A stretch of DNA of 64,000 nucleotides from CAG-238 sp963601575 (GCA_963601575.1 CAVCFO010000004.1:48122-112121); one strand, 5' to 3'. Shown: positions 26,152-35,957, numbered from the stretch's first letter. Program-made: numbers and translations. Notes: generated by a model not told the origin, from the sequence alone.

Positions 26152-27906
26152 TTACTCTATGTCTTCTTCTACTTCTGAGCCGTCACCGAAGTCCTCGCTG
26201 CCGCTGCCCTCAGGCTTTTCGCCCTTGCTGACCTTATAGCTTACCTTCGTTCCGACCTCAAGCTCTGTGCCGCTGGAATATTCCTGCCAGAAAATAAGAT
26301 TCTGTGCAATTTCGTCGGTCTCCTCATATGTGACATCTCCGATTTTCAGACCAAGGTTATCCAAAATTCCGCTGGCCTCGTCAGGTGTCTTTCCGATCAA
26401 GCTTGGCATTTCAACCTTTTCTTTTCCCTTGCCGTCGCTTACGGTTACATCTATCTTCGTTCCTTTGGATGCGGTAGTTCCTTCAGCAACCGACTGAGTA
26501 ATTATTTGATTTTCCGGAAGAGTATTCTCTTCGGTCTTTACAATTCCAAGTTCAAATCCGAAGGTTGCAAGGTAGGTTTCGGCCTCTTTGTAATCCATGC
26601 CGACTATCTTCGGAACCACGCCGTCCTTTTTGCCCTTGCTTACATAGACTGTTATGAGCTTGCCGGATGATACCACGGAGCCCTCCGTTGGAGTCTGTGA
26701 GGTAATGAGGCCTTCTTCCTGATCCGGACTATAGACATCTTCGCCTTTGGTAAGCTCTAGCCCTGCCTCCAGGGCAATTTGCTCTGCCTCCTCATAAGTT
26801 TTTCCTACGAAGCTAGGAACCTCAATTTCATCCTTGTCTGCGCCGAACCAGCCGAGAACGGCGCCTAGTCCTATGATACCGGCGATAACAAGCACGATAA
26901 CTGCGCCGATAATAAATCCCGTGGAAATTTTATTTGCCTTTTCCAGGGCTTTGTCCTGGCTTTCAGATTTTTTTGCACTTTCGCTATTGCGGTGCGGATG
27001 TTCCCTTTCCACACTTTGCTCATCGATTTGCGGTTTTGGATCTGATCCGTTTGCAATAGCAAAGGCCTTCGGACCCATAACCTTTGTCACAAATTCGATA
27101 TTATCAAGGTCCTCTATCATCTCATCAGCAGTTCTGTATCGATTGCTCTGATATTTGTCCGTAGCTTTCATGATAATCTTTTCTAGCTGCGGCGGAAGTC
27201 CTGGCACCTCATCACTAACCGATGGCATCGGATCATTGATATGCATGAGAGCAATGGATATCGGATTTTCTCCATCGAAAGGAACCTTGCCCGTGAGCAT
27301 TTCGTAGAGGACAATGCCCAGAGAATAAATATCCGAACGCTCGTCTACATAAGCTCCCCTCGCCTGTTCAGGTGAAAAATAATGCACCGATCCCATTACC
27401 TTGTTGCTTCCGCCGATGATGGTTGCTGCGCTTACGGCCTTTGCGATACCGAAGTCTGCAAGCTTTGCAACGCCGGTACTTGTTATGAGTATATTATGGG
27501 GTTTGATATCCCTATGTATTATCTGGTTCTTGTGTGCAAGGCTCAGTGCCGAAGCTACCTGCTTGGTGATACTTATCGCCTCCTTGTAGTCGAGCCTGCC
27601 CTTTTCTTCGATAAGCTGGCTAAGCGTCTTGCCCTCCACAAGTTCCATCACGATAAAGTGAATATTTCCCTCCTGACCGACATCGTAAACGCTTACGATA
27701 TTAGGATGCGAAAGTCCTGCCGCGGCCTGGGATTCTCTCCTGAAATTTTCGACAAACTGCTCGTCCCTGGTGAATTCCGGGCGCAAAATCTTTATTGCAA
27801 CATATCTATTCAAAAGGCGGCATCTGGCTTTGTAGACAATAGCCATTCCGCCTTCACCTATCTTTTCTATAAGTTCATACCTTCCGGCCAGTAATCTATT
27901 GCTCAT
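26152..27906 (-). CDS. prkC: PASTA-domain Ser/Thr protein kinase PrkC
   Basis: A 584-residue membrane kinase. The cytoplasmic kinase domain (about 10-270) has VAIK (K39), HRDIKPHN (131-138) and DFG (151-153). A charged juxtamembrane linker and one membrane helix (about 322-348) follow, then three extracellular PASTA repeats (about 360-560) starting 'EVPSFVGKTYEEAEQIALEA', and an acidic tail. PASTA domains bind muropeptides, so the kinase reports on cell-wall state. Its gene overlaps prpC, its phosphatase, by 11 bases. Confidence 0.96.
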   Translation of the reverse strand: MSNRLLAGRYELIEKIGEGGMAIVYKARCRLLNRYVAIKILRPEFTRDEQFVENFRRESQAAAGLSHPNIVSVYDVGQEGNIHFIVMELVEGKTLSQLIEEKGRLDYKEAISITKQVASALSLAHKNQIIHRDIKPHNILITSTGVAKLADFGIAKAVSAATIIGGSNKVMGSVHYFSPEQARGAYVDERSDIYSLGIVLYEMLTGKVPFDGENPISIALMHINDPMPSVSDEVPGLPPQLEKIIMKATDKYQSNRYRTADEMIEDLDNIEFVTKVMGPKAFAIANGSDPKPQIDEQSVEREHPHRNSESAKKSESQDKALEKANKISTGFIIGAVIVLVIAGIIGLGAVLGWFGADKDEIEVPSFVGKTYEEAEQIALEAGLELTKGEDVYSPDQEEGLITSQTPTEGSVVSSGKLITVYVSKGKKDGVVPKIVGMDYKEAETYLATFGFELGIVKTEENTLPENQIITQSVAEGTTASKGTKIDVTVSDGKGKEKVEMPSLIGKTPDEASGILDNLGLKIGDVTYEETDEIAQNLIFWQEYSSGTELEVGTKVSYKVSKGEKPEGSGSEDFGDGSEVEEDIE

Positions 27907-28645
27907 CGATATCTTCCTCCGTAACTTTCAAACAAATAACCGTTATGTTATCTCTGCCGCCATTTATGTTTGCGCGGTTTATAAGCTCCGCGCAATCATC
28001 TGACATGCTCTGATCTTTGCTCAGAACCTCGATCATCTCCTCGTGCATAACCTCGTCATAAAGGCCGTCCGTGCATATAAGGAAAATATCGTCCTTCATG
28101 ATTCCTACCTGGAAGAAGTCCGGCTCGACGGTCTGCTCAGCCCCAAGCGCCTTCGTGATCATATTCTTACGCTCATCGACTTCTGCCTGTTCCTTGGACA
28201 GAATTCCGGCCTTTACCAATGTATTTACATAAGTATGATCCTCCGTCAGCTGCACAAGCATCCCTTTTCTGAAGAGGTAGGCCCTGCTGTCGCCGACATT
28301 CGTGATATATGCTTTGTTGTCAATCGCATAGACGATAACAGCCGTTGTCGCCATCCCGCTGTTTTCCTCGTAGGTATGGGACAGGCGAAATATCTCGCTA
28401 TTCGCCTCGTCGAGGCAGCTTTGAAGATAATTGACGATTGCATATTGATTTGTAGCCTCGGCTATCGGATGCTCGGTTATGTAATTTGCGATTTTGTTCA
28501 CCGCGGTTCTGCTGGCAATTTCGCCGGCATTGCTTCCGCCGACTCCGTCGGCCACCACATAAACCTTGTCCGGAAGCATAACAAAGCACGCGTCTTCGTT
28601 ATTGGTTCGTCTTAGCCCTTTATCGGACTTAAACCCGACGTGCAT
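27896..28645 (-). CDS. prpC: PP2C-family protein phosphatase PrpC (Stp1)
   Basis: A 249-residue PPM phosphatase. Metal-binding motifs 'RRTNNEDAC', 'VADGVGGSNAGE', 'LICTDGLYDEV' and 'GGRDNITVICL' are all present. It reverses phosphorylation by the adjacent PASTA kinase. The gene follows rsmB by 19 bases. In most Firmicutes rlmN lies between rsmB and this gene; it is missing here. Confidence 0.96.
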   Translation of the reverse strand: MHVGFKSDKGLRRTNNEDACFVMLPDKVYVVADGVGGSNAGEIASRTAVNKIANYITEHPIAEATNQYAIVNYLQSCLDEANSEIFRLSHTYEENSGMATTAVIVYAIDNKAYITNVGDSRAYLFRKGMLVQLTEDHTYVNTLVKAGILSKEQAEVDERKNMITKALGAEQTVEPDFFQVGIMKDDIFLICTDGLYDEVMHEEMIEVLSKDQSMSDDCAELINRANINGGRDNITVICLKVTEEDIDEQ

Positions 28646-28664
28646 AAGTTCCTCCTTCCACGGG

Positions 28665-29942
28665 TTATACCCGTATCATTTTGCAAATAAAAAATCCGTC
28701 CGTTCCGTCTGTTGGCAAAAGCTGAATTTGCTTTTCCACCGCGAAATCTCTATTTTCATGTAAAAATCTTTCGATTTGGTTTTCGTTTTCGTCTCTATTT
28801 ATAGTGCAGGTGCTGTATACTAGGCTTCCGCCCTTTTTCACATAAGCGGCTGCCCTTGCAAGTATCTTCGCCTGCCTGTCCGTAAGCTCATCCAGATCCG
28901 GGTCCTTACGATATTTTATCTCTGGCTTTCTTGCCATGACACCAAGTCCCGAGCATGGAACATCTGCCAGCACATAGTCTGCGCTTTCGATAAACTCGAA
29001 GATCTCTATAGTACTATCATGGCACTTTGTGCGGATAATGTCAATACCGCAGCGCATAGCTTGCGCCCGAATCAGGCTAAGTTTGTGCTCATAAATATCT
29101 ATAGCTATGATCTTGCCCTGATTTTGCATAAGCTCTGCCGTTGCTAGCGTCTTGCCGCCAGGTGCTGCACAAAGATCCAGCACAGTGTCTCCGGGTTTTG
29201 CACCCAGTATGTCTGAGGTCATTATCGAAGCTATGTCCTGCACAGAAAAAAACCCCTGCTTATATGCGTCGCTTTCCAGGAGCCTAGATCCGCTCACGAA
29301 GAGTCCTCTTGGTGTTTTGTCAGAAGCCTGAACGCAAAAGCCCTCTTTTTCTAGCAGTTCCGCAAGCTCATTTGTATCGATTTTCAGCCGGTTTACGCGC
29401 ACAGAAAGCATAGGCGCGGTATTTATAGCAGCCAACATTTCTTCGGTTTTTTCGAGGCCATATGTATTTAGCCAAAGCCTCACGATCCACTCGCAAATAG
29501 AATATTTCACACCGAGGTATCTGACAGGCTCCTTTTCTATGTCAGGCAATGAGATTTCTCCGCGCTTTTTTATATAGGCGCGCAGGACACCATTTATGAA
29601 TTTTTCGCGGCCGCTTGCCAGCCGTTTCGCCAAGTTCACGGTTTCACTGACCGCCGCATATTCCGGTACGGAATCCATATAAATAATTTGATAAAGACCC
29701 ATGCGAAGAAGCGTGAGCTCTTTCTTCTTTATCTTTTTGACTCCGCTTGGCACGAGTGCGTCGAGGTAATAGTCGAGCAAAATTTTATTTTCGAGCACGC
29801 CGTAGACGATCTCGCGCACAAATGCCTCCTTGTCCGGAGCATTTTTTTTGATAAAATTGTTCGTCGCAAGGTTTGAGTAGGAATCGTTTCTTTCGATATC
29901 CAGCAAAATCTCATATGCTGTCTTTCTGTTCAGATCCATCAA
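28665..29942 (-). CDS. rsmB: 16S rRNA (cytosine-967-C5)-methyltransferase RsmB
   Basis: A 425-residue enzyme with an N-terminal NusB-like RNA-binding domain (about 1-135) and a Rossmann methyltransferase domain. 'VLDLCAAPGGKTLATAELM' is the SAM site, 'DVPCSGLGVMARKPE' holds the PC catalytic cysteine, and 'YSTCTINRDENE' the second cysteine. It overlaps the upstream zinc peptidase stop by 4 bases (ATGA). Confidence 0.96.
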   Translation of the reverse strand: MMDLNRKTAYEILLDIERNDSYSNLATNNFIKKNAPDKEAFVREIVYGVLENKILLDYYLDALVPSGVKKIKKKELTLLRMGLYQIIYMDSVPEYAAVSETVNLAKRLASGREKFINGVLRAYIKKRGEISLPDIEKEPVRYLGVKYSICEWIVRLWLNTYGLEKTEEMLAAINTAPMLSVRVNRLKIDTNELAELLEKEGFCVQASDKTPRGLFVSGSRLLESDAYKQGFFSVQDIASIMTSDILGAKPGDTVLDLCAAPGGKTLATAELMQNQGKIIAIDIYEHKLSLIRAQAMRCGIDIIRTKCHDSTIEIFEFIESADYVLADVPCSGLGVMARKPEIKYRKDPDLDELTDRQAKILARAAAYVKKGGSLVYSTCTINRDENENQIERFLHENRDFAVEKQIQLLPTDGTDGFFICKMIRV

Positions 29943-30646
29943 TCCCGTCCTCTGAGTGCGAGCATTCTAAGAAGATTGCCTATGGCAACCGCAAGTGCCG
30001 CAACATAAGTCATAGCAGCCGCGCGGAGCACCTTTTTTGCACCGGCCTCTTCCTCATCATCTATAATGGAGAGCGCCTGCATCTGTTTCAGGGCTCTGCT
30101 GCTGGCATTGAATTCCACAGGAAGCGTAACCGTATGAAACAGGATGACAACAATCATCATGATTATGCCGATATTAAAGAGCATATCTCCCATATAGCTT
30201 CCTGCTGTCAAGAGTCCGAGTCCGATGATGACCAGGATCCAGCAGAAATTAGATGCAAAATTGGCAAGCGGCACTATGCTGTTTCTTATCTTCAGCGGCG
30301 CATATCCGTTCGCATGCTGAAGCGCATGACCTGCCTCATGGCATGCAACGCTGACAGCAGCGATGGAATTCACATTGCAAACTGACTGGGATAGGCGAAG
30401 CACCCGCGTTCTTGGATCATAATGATCCGTAAGGCTGCCTCTGACAGCTTCTATCCTGACATTTGAAAGGCCATTTGCATCAAGAACCATTCTCGCGGCC
30501 TGTGCCCCCGTGAGGTTCCTATCGTTTCTTATCTTAGAATATCTGTTAAAATTGGATTTAACCTTCATCTGTGCATAAAGCGTAAATAATATTGCCGGAA
30601 TCAGCAAAATTTCCGTCGCATAATACGCAAAATAACTATTCATCAT
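29939..30646 (-). CDS. Zn-dependent membrane metallopeptidase (PF04298 type)
   Basis: A 235-residue membrane protein with an N-terminal helix, 'SVACHEAGHALQHANGYAP' containing the HExxH zinc motif, and three further hydrophobic segments. The substrate is unknown; the gene is conserved between fmt and rsmB in Clostridia. The start at 30646 (ATG ATG) is set by AGGGGGAA 7 bases upstream; a longer open frame extends 71 codons into fmt but is not translated as far as I can see. Confidence 0.9.
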   Translation of the reverse strand: MMNSYFAYYATEILLIPAILFTLYAQMKVKSNFNRYSKIRNDRNLTGAQAARMVLDANGLSNVRIEAVRGSLTDHYDPRTRVLRLSQSVCNVNSIAAVSVACHEAGHALQHANGYAPLKIRNSIVPLANFASNFCWILVIIGLGLLTAGSYMGDMLFNIGIIMMIVVILFHTVTLPVEFNASSRALKQMQALSIIDDEEEAGAKKVLRAAAMTYVAALAVAIGNLLRMLALRGRD

Positions 30647-30660
30647 AATAATTCCCCCTG

Positions 30661-31590
30661 TTATTTTAATATAATCCCTTCTTCGATGTGATTTCCCTTC
30701 AGATAGTCGGCAACGGATACGCGTTTTTTCCCGGGCACCTGAATTTCGCTGACCAGTAGTGCTCCGTCTCCGCAAGCGATCTTTAGACCATTTGCGCCCG
30801 CTTTGACGATCGTTCCCGGCGCCATGCCCGTGTTTTCTGCCAAAGGCTCTGCCTTCCAAAGCTTCATAACTATATCATCGTATTCGCAGAAGGCTCCCGG
30901 CCAAGGATCAAATGCTCTTATCAATCTTTCGATCTCAACAGGTTCCTTGGAAAAATCTATCTTGCCATCCTTCTTTGATATCATATTTGCATAGCTTGAC
31001 ATAGAATCGTCTTGAGGCTGCGGCTTTGCTTCACCTTTTTCGATAAGGCCTAGCGCGCTGATCAGAAGTTTTGCTCCAAGACTTGCAAGGGCATCATGAA
31101 GCTCGCTATAGTTCATTTTGCCGATCTTTAGACTATCCTTCAGCAGCATATCACCGGTATCGAGGCCTTCTGACATTTGCATTATAGTAACGCCTGTTTC
31201 ATCATCGCCCTCCAGTATCGCGTGCTGGATAGGTGCAGCACCTCTGAGCTTTGGAAGAAGCGAAGCATGGACGTTCACACATCCTAGCTTTGGCATCTTC
31301 AGTATTTCCTTTGGCAAAATCTGTCCGTAAGCCACGACAATGATTATATCGGGATCATATTCTCCAAGCCGTGCAGCGAATTCCTCATTTCCACGCACCT
31401 TTTCCGGCTGCAAAACCGTAATTTCATGTTCAAGAGCCAGCTTCTTTACCGGGGTAAATTGAATCTTCTTGCCGCGGTTTCTTGCCTTGTCGGGCTGCGT
31501 TGCCACAAGTCCTACCTCGTGCTGCGTAGCGAGCAAGCCTTCCAAAATCGTTACCGCAAATTCCGGCGTTCCCATAAATGCTATTTTCAT
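30661..31590 (-). CDS. fmt: Methionyl-tRNA formyltransferase
   Basis: A 309-residue Fmt that formylates initiator Met-tRNA. 'MGTPEFAVTILEGLL', 'VVAYGQILPKEIL', 'GCVNVHASLLPKLRGAAPIQHAIL' (catalytic Asn-His) and 'LDTGDML' (catalytic Asp) are intact, followed by the C-terminal OB domain. Its partner def is 3 bases upstream, forming the usual def-fmt pair. Confidence 0.97.
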   Translation of the reverse strand: MKIAFMGTPEFAVTILEGLLATQHEVGLVATQPDKARNRGKKIQFTPVKKLALEHEITVLQPEKVRGNEEFAARLGEYDPDIIIVVAYGQILPKEILKMPKLGCVNVHASLLPKLRGAAPIQHAILEGDDETGVTIMQMSEGLDTGDMLLKDSLKIGKMNYSELHDALASLGAKLLISALGLIEKGEAKPQPQDDSMSSYANMISKKDGKIDFSKEPVEIERLIRAFDPWPGAFCEYDDIVMKLWKAEPLAENTGMAPGTIVKAGANGLKIACGDGALLVSEIQVPGKKRVSVADYLKGNHIEEGIILK

Positions 31591-31593
31591 ATT

Positions 31594-32082
31594 TTATTCC
31601 TCATCCTCGAATTCCTCATAGTCTTCGTCTGCGTCTCTGACATTGGTCGCCTTATCTATATAGAGGATTCCGTCCAAATGGTCGTTTTCGTGGCACATAA
31701 CGCGTGCATCGAAGTCATGAAATTCGTAAACTTTTTTCTCTCCGGAAAGGTCCTGCGCTTCGATCTTTATGTAATCGGGGCGAAGAACCGTGCCGATCTT
31801 CCCCGGGACGCTCAGGCAGCCTTCGTCGCCCGCCTGTTCTCCGCTCTGCTCAAGGATAACAGGATTTACCATATAATATACTCTTCCCGGCTCGGGCTCG
31901 GCAACAAACATCCTCCGCATGATTCCGACCTGCGGCGCAGCGATTCCTACTCCGAATTCCTTGCGCATGGTTTGAAGCATATCTTCCATGGTAAGCCTGA
32001 TGCGGTCGGTGATTTCCGTAACCTCTCTGCATTTTTTTCTGAGTATTTCGTCACCTTCGAGGACGACATTTCTTATTGCCAT
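31594..32082 (-). CDS. def: Peptide deformylase
   Basis: A 162-residue deformylase that removes the N-formyl group from nascent proteins. Motif 1 'GVGIAAPQVG', motif 2 'EGCLSVPG' and motif 3 'CHENDHLDG' (metal HExxH variant HENDH) are present. The ATG at 32082 follows AAAGGAG by 9 bases, so the 52 extra upstream codons of the open frame are excluded. An acidic tail is unusual but harmless. It is 20 bases downstream of priA. Confidence 0.96.
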   Translation of the reverse strand: MAIRNVVLEGDEILRKKCREVTEITDRIRLTMEDMLQTMRKEFGVGIAAPQVGIMRRMFVAEPEPGRVYYMVNPVILEQSGEQAGDEGCLSVPGKIGTVLRPDYIKIEAQDLSGEKKVYEFHDFDARVMCHENDHLDGILYIDKATNVRDADEDYEEFEDEE

Positions 32083-32102
32083 GTTAAAATCTCCTTTCGT
32101 AA

Positions 32103-34130
32103 CTAAAAAAGACTGTACGGATTTACGTCTACCGTAAGATTTACATCTGATTTTTCTTCTATGAGTTTTTTTGCAAAATTCTCTATATAATACATATATC
32201 GGTTTCGCTGGGCCGCTCCCTGCTCGTTTCTGGGGCATTTGACTATCAGATACTGTCTGTAGCTATTCTTCCCCTTGAAACTTTGAGAAAGCTTCGGCGA
32301 AAGCACGTTTTTTTCATTTTCTTTTCCGAGAGCATTTTTCATGTATGACTCACATCTCGTTGCGCAAGCTGCTGCGCCCTCTTGGGTCTTGGCTGTGAAA
32401 TTGATCATGATTATGTCTCCGAACGGCGGATATTTCATCAAGGCTCGAGCCTTGATCTCTTCGTTATAAAATTCTTCATATTCATTTTTTCTTGCGAAAC
32501 GGAATGTATAATTATCCGGTTCGTAGGTCTGGACAATCACCAGTCCCTGCTTGTCACCTCTGCCAGCGCGCCCCGCAGCCTGTGTTATGAGCTGGTATGT
32601 TCGCTCCGTTGCGCGATAATCAGGAATGTTCAGCGTTACATCTGCCGCAATTATCCCGACGAGGCCTACATTCTCGAAGTCAAGACCCTTTGCGACGAGC
32701 TGTGTTCCGACTAATATATCTGTCTTTTTCTTTGCAAAATCGGAAATAATCCTATCCATTTCCGAGCGTTTTTTGACCGTGTCCAGATCGAGCCTGTCGG
32801 CCTTTGCATTCGGAAAATACTTCGAAACAGCCTCGATTACCTGCTCCGTACCGATTCCGAAATGCTTGAGATATTTGTTCCCGCATTCCGGGCATTTGGG
32901 GATCAATGGATATTTGCGTCCGCAATAATGGCAGACCATAGCATTCTCCGTCTTGTGATAGACAAGTGACAGCTCGCATTCCGGGCATTTCATTACCTTG
33001 CCGCATTCTCTGCAAGATACGAAATTGGAATATCCGCGCCTGTTTTGCATGAGAATTATCTGTTCATTTTCGGCAAGCGTCTCATTCATTGCATCATAGA
33101 GCATGCCGCTGAAAATTGTCATATTGCCGCGCCTAAGTTCCCTGCGCATATCTACAATTTCAATATGCGGAAGCGGCGTTTTGTTATATCTTTCTTTTAG
33201 CGTAATGAGGGTATAGATCCCTTCTTTGCATCTTTCGTATGATGTCACAGAAGGCGTTGCGCTTCCCAGCAGCAGGACTCCGCCGCTGCTTCTGAGGCGC
33301 TTTAGCGCGACTTCTGCGGTATCGTATTTTGGAGTCATGTCGGATTTGTAGCTTGCCTCGTGCTCCTCATCCATGACTATAATTCCTATGTTATCAAGCG
33401 GTGCGAAGACGCCCATTCTCGCGCCGATTACTATTTTCGCTTCGCCCTTTCTTATTCTCTGCCATTCGTCATATCTTTCTCTTTGCGTGAGTTTGCTATG
33501 CATTATGGCAATTTTGCTCTTGCCGAACCTTAAAACAAACCTCTCGATAAGCTGGCCGGTGAGAGAAATTTCGGGTACCAGCACGATTGCGCTCTTGCCC
33601 GCCTTGAGACATTCGGAAACCGCTTCCATATATACCTGGGTCTTTCCGCTTGCCGTAACACCAAAAAGGAGAAAATTTTCCTGCCTATTTTCTTTTATTG
33701 CATCGCAAATCCTGACGGCTGCATATTCCTGCTCTGCCGTCAGGTCTTTTGGTACATATTCACCGGGGAGAAGATCCTTATAGGGTTCCTTTTCCTTTCC
33801 GGGGGCTGGGGGTTTTCCCGGCGTGAGAAAACAGTTTATTGCGTCCGAATATGTAATCGCATATCGCTGCTTCATCCAAGCCGCAGTTTTGATCATTTCT
33901 TCGTTTAGGCAGGAATTTTCGTCGATTGCGATGATTTCTTTCAGCTTGTCTTCGGGACAGTTTAAGCTGCCGGAAAGCCCGAATACGAATCCTCGCCTGG
34001 TTCTATTGCCCTTGCCGAATGGTATGCTCACGCAGTCGCCTGTTTTCACGCTGAGATTCCCCGTAAGATATGTAAAAAACATATCTGTATGTTTGCTTTT
34101 GTTTTCTACTACAATATTTGCGTATTCCAT
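32103..34130 (-). CDS. priA: Primosomal protein N' (replication-restart helicase PriA)
   Basis: A 675-residue superfamily 2 helicase. A DNA-binding N-terminus is followed by 'LLFGVTASGKTQVYME' (Walker A), 'VMDEEHEASYK' (DEEH box), and two zinc ribbons with eight cysteines ('CRECGKVMKCPEC' and 'CHYCGRKYPLIPKCPEC'), and motif VI 'TQAAGRAGRG'. It reloads the replisome at stalled forks. It is on the short side for PriA. It begins the priA-def-fmt run of the conserved cluster, 10 bases after asnA. Confidence 0.96.
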   Translation of the reverse strand: MEYANIVVENKSKHTDMFFTYLTGNLSVKTGDCVSIPFGKGNRTRRGFVFGLSGSLNCPEDKLKEIIAIDENSCLNEEMIKTAAWMKQRYAITYSDAINCFLTPGKPPAPGKEKEPYKDLLPGEYVPKDLTAEQEYAAVRICDAIKENRQENFLLFGVTASGKTQVYMEAVSECLKAGKSAIVLVPEISLTGQLIERFVLRFGKSKIAIMHSKLTQRERYDEWQRIRKGEAKIVIGARMGVFAPLDNIGIIVMDEEHEASYKSDMTPKYDTAEVALKRLRSSGGVLLLGSATPSVTSYERCKEGIYTLITLKERYNKTPLPHIEIVDMRRELRRGNMTIFSGMLYDAMNETLAENEQIILMQNRRGYSNFVSCRECGKVMKCPECELSLVYHKTENAMVCHYCGRKYPLIPKCPECGNKYLKHFGIGTEQVIEAVSKYFPNAKADRLDLDTVKKRSEMDRIISDFAKKKTDILVGTQLVAKGLDFENVGLVGIIAADVTLNIPDYRATERTYQLITQAAGRAGRGDKQGLVIVQTYEPDNYTFRFARKNEYEEFYNEEIKARALMKYPPFGDIIMINFTAKTQEGAAACATRCESYMKNALGKENEKNVLSPKLSQSFKGKNSYRQYLIVKCPRNEQGAAQRNRYMYYIENFAKKLIEEKSDVNLTVDVNPYSLF

Positions 34131-34140
34131 TTCGTTTATC

Positions 34141-35151
34141 TTAGAGCAGATAAATGTTTTTCTCGGCGCATTTTTCGATCATTTCCTGCGGCCAAACCGA
34201 AGCCTGAACCTCGCCGATATGCGCCTTGCGAAGGAAATACATGCAGAGTCTGCTCTGGCCGATACCTCCGCCGATAGTATATGGAAGCTCATCGCCAAGG
34301 ATTGCCTTCTGGAACGGAAGCTCCGCTCTTTCAGGACATCCTGCTTCTTTCAGCTGTCTTTTCATTGCATCTGCATCAACACGGATACCCATGGATGATA
34401 TTTCGAAGGAGCGGTCGAGTACATCGTTCCAAAGGATGATATCTCCGTTCAGCTCCCAGTCATCGTAGTCCGGTGATCTTCCGTCGTGCTTTTTGCCCGA
34501 TGCAAGGAGTCCGCCGATCTTCATGATGAAAACAGCACCGTGCTCCTTGGTGATTGCATCTTCTCTTTCCTTTGAGGTCATGTCAGGATACATATCCTCG
34601 AGCTGCTGAGTCGTGATGAAGAAAATCTCGTTAGGGATTTCCGTCTGGATGTTTCTGTAAAGTCTGTTTACATAGTCTCCGAGGTTCTTAATTGCGCTAT
34701 AAATCGTCACAACGGTTTCCTTCAGATATTCCTCGGTTCTCTGTTCCTTTGTTATAACCTTTTCCCAGTCCCACTGGTCAACATAAACCGAGTGAAGGTT
34801 GTCTAATTCTTCGTCGCGTCTGATTGCATTCATGTCGGTATAAATGCCATGACCCGGCTCGATTCCGTATTTGCCGAGAGCCATACGCTTCCATTTTGCG
34901 AGGGATTGTACTACTTCAACCTCCATCTCGTCAATGTCTTTCAGCGTGAAGCTTACGCGTCTTTCAACACCGTTGAGGTTGTCGTTAAGTCCAGTTCTCG
35001 GGTCTACGAACAGCGGCGCGGAAACGCGGCGAAGCTGAAGGCCGTATGCCAATTCCTGCTGGAAAAAGTCTTTGATTTTTTTGATTGCTCTTTGGCTTTC
35101 CATAAGATCAATCGATGATTCGTAGTGTTCGGGTAAAATAAGTGGTAACAT
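34141..35151 (-). CDS. asnA: Aspartate-ammonia ligase AsnA
   Basis: A 336-residue ammonia-dependent asparagine synthetase of the class II aminoacyl-tRNA synthetase fold. 'VSAPLFVDPRTGLNDNLNG', 'VQSLAKWKRMALGKY' and 'GGGIGQSRLCMYFL' (motif 3 arginine) are visible. Length fits the family. A ribosome binding site AGGAGG lies just before the ATG. It is 44 bases downstream of queH. No T-box leader is seen. Confidence 0.96.
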   Translation of the reverse strand: MLPLILPEHYESSIDLMESQRAIKKIKDFFQQELAYGLQLRRVSAPLFVDPRTGLNDNLNGVERRVSFTLKDIDEMEVEVVQSLAKWKRMALGKYGIEPGHGIYTDMNAIRRDEELDNLHSVYVDQWDWEKVITKEQRTEEYLKETVVTIYSAIKNLGDYVNRLYRNIQTEIPNEIFFITTQQLEDMYPDMTSKEREDAITKEHGAVFIMKIGGLLASGKKHDGRSPDYDDWELNGDIILWNDVLDRSFEISSMGIRVDADAMKRQLKEAGCPERAELPFQKAILGDELPYTIGGGIGQSRLCMYFLRKAHIGEVQASVWPQEMIEKCAEKNIYLL

Positions 35152-35195
35152 AGCTAGTCCTCCTTTGTATATACATCTTTTATATTATTATGTTA

Positions 35196-35852
35196 CTAAT
35201 ACCATTTTGAATATTCACAGCCGCAGTAGTTCTGCCTGTAAAGCCCGTATTCCTTTGAGAGCTCAATGCTTCTTTGGAATCCGTTTTTCTTTTTGAAATC
35301 TATATCCAAAAATTCCAGTCCGTACAAGGCTGCAAGCTCCGTTCCTATCGCCGAAATCAGCGGATAGTTCTTGTGGGGGCTTACCGTAAGCGTCGTGCCG
35401 AAGATGGGATTTCCGGTCTTTAGTGCAACCTGAGCCGTCCGCTCCATTCTCAATTTGAAGCACTCCGTGCACCTTGCTCCGCCTTCCGGTTCATTACTGT
35501 AGCCGGAGCAAACCTTATAAAAGTCCTCCGGCAGGTACTCTCCTTCTATCATCTTGACCTTTTCGTCATCGAGGGCGCTAAGATTTAACGCATCTATGAA
35601 CTGAATCTGTGCCGCCTTGCGCCTTTCGTATTCCTCGGGATCCGTTATGTTTGGATTATAGAAAAATACGCTTATCTTATAATCCGGCAGCAGCCTTTCG
35701 ATACAGGCCGTGCTGCATGGTCCGCAGCAGGAATGAAGCAATACATGCTTTTTTTCGGCCTTGGTATGCATATCTATCGGACAAAATTCAGCGCCGGCTA
35801 TATCGCCGTAAATTCTGTCGAGAGCGCAGCTTGTCTTTTTTTCTGTATCCAT
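35196..35852 (-). CDS. queH: Epoxyqueuosine reductase QueH
   Basis: A 218-residue QueH, the last step of queuosine tRNA modification. The iron-sulphur/redox cysteines appear as 'LHSCCGPCSTACIERL', 'CSGYSNEPEGGARCTECFKLR' and 'NYCGCEYSKW'. The start at ATG 35852 is supported by AAAGGAGG 9 bases upstream; an in-frame TTG further up would place that site inside the gene. It is the first gene of a queH-asnA-priA-def-fmt run and is divergent from the YhcC-like gene. Confidence 0.93.
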   Translation of the reverse strand: MDTEKKTSCALDRIYGDIAGAEFCPIDMHTKAEKKHVLLHSCCGPCSTACIERLLPDYKISVFFYNPNITDPEEYERRKAAQIQFIDALNLSALDDEKVKMIEGEYLPEDFYKVCSGYSNEPEGGARCTECFKLRMERTAQVALKTGNPIFGTTLTVSPHKNYPLISAIGTELAALYGLEFLDIDFKKKNGFQRSIELSKEYGLYRQNYCGCEYSKWY

Positions 35853-35914
35853 CTTTTGCGCCTCCTTTCTTGACAAATTCGTTTTTTTATTTTAATTTTA
35901 TTATATGACATTAG

Positions 35915-35943
35915 ATTATAGCACAAAACTCACAGAAAATAAA
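35915..35943 (-). promoter_or_regulatory. Extended -10 promoter of queH
   Basis: Minus strand: -10 TATAAT (35915-35920) with extended TGC, a 17-base spacer and a weak -35 TTTATT (35938-35943). The predicted start is near 35908 and the leader about 55 bases. It lies in the 75-base gap shared with the plus-strand gene. Confidence 0.5.
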
Positions 35944-35957
35944 GAGGAAATTTGTTT

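Noticed and set aside
30646..30859. 71-codon N-terminal extension of the zinc peptidase
   Set aside because: It lies inside fmt, is Arg/Gly-rich and has no ribosome binding site, whereas AGGGGGAA precedes the ATG at 30646.
35152..35195. T-box or other asparagine-responsive leader upstream of asnA
   Set aside because: Only 44 bases separate it from queH and no specifier or T-box sequence is present.
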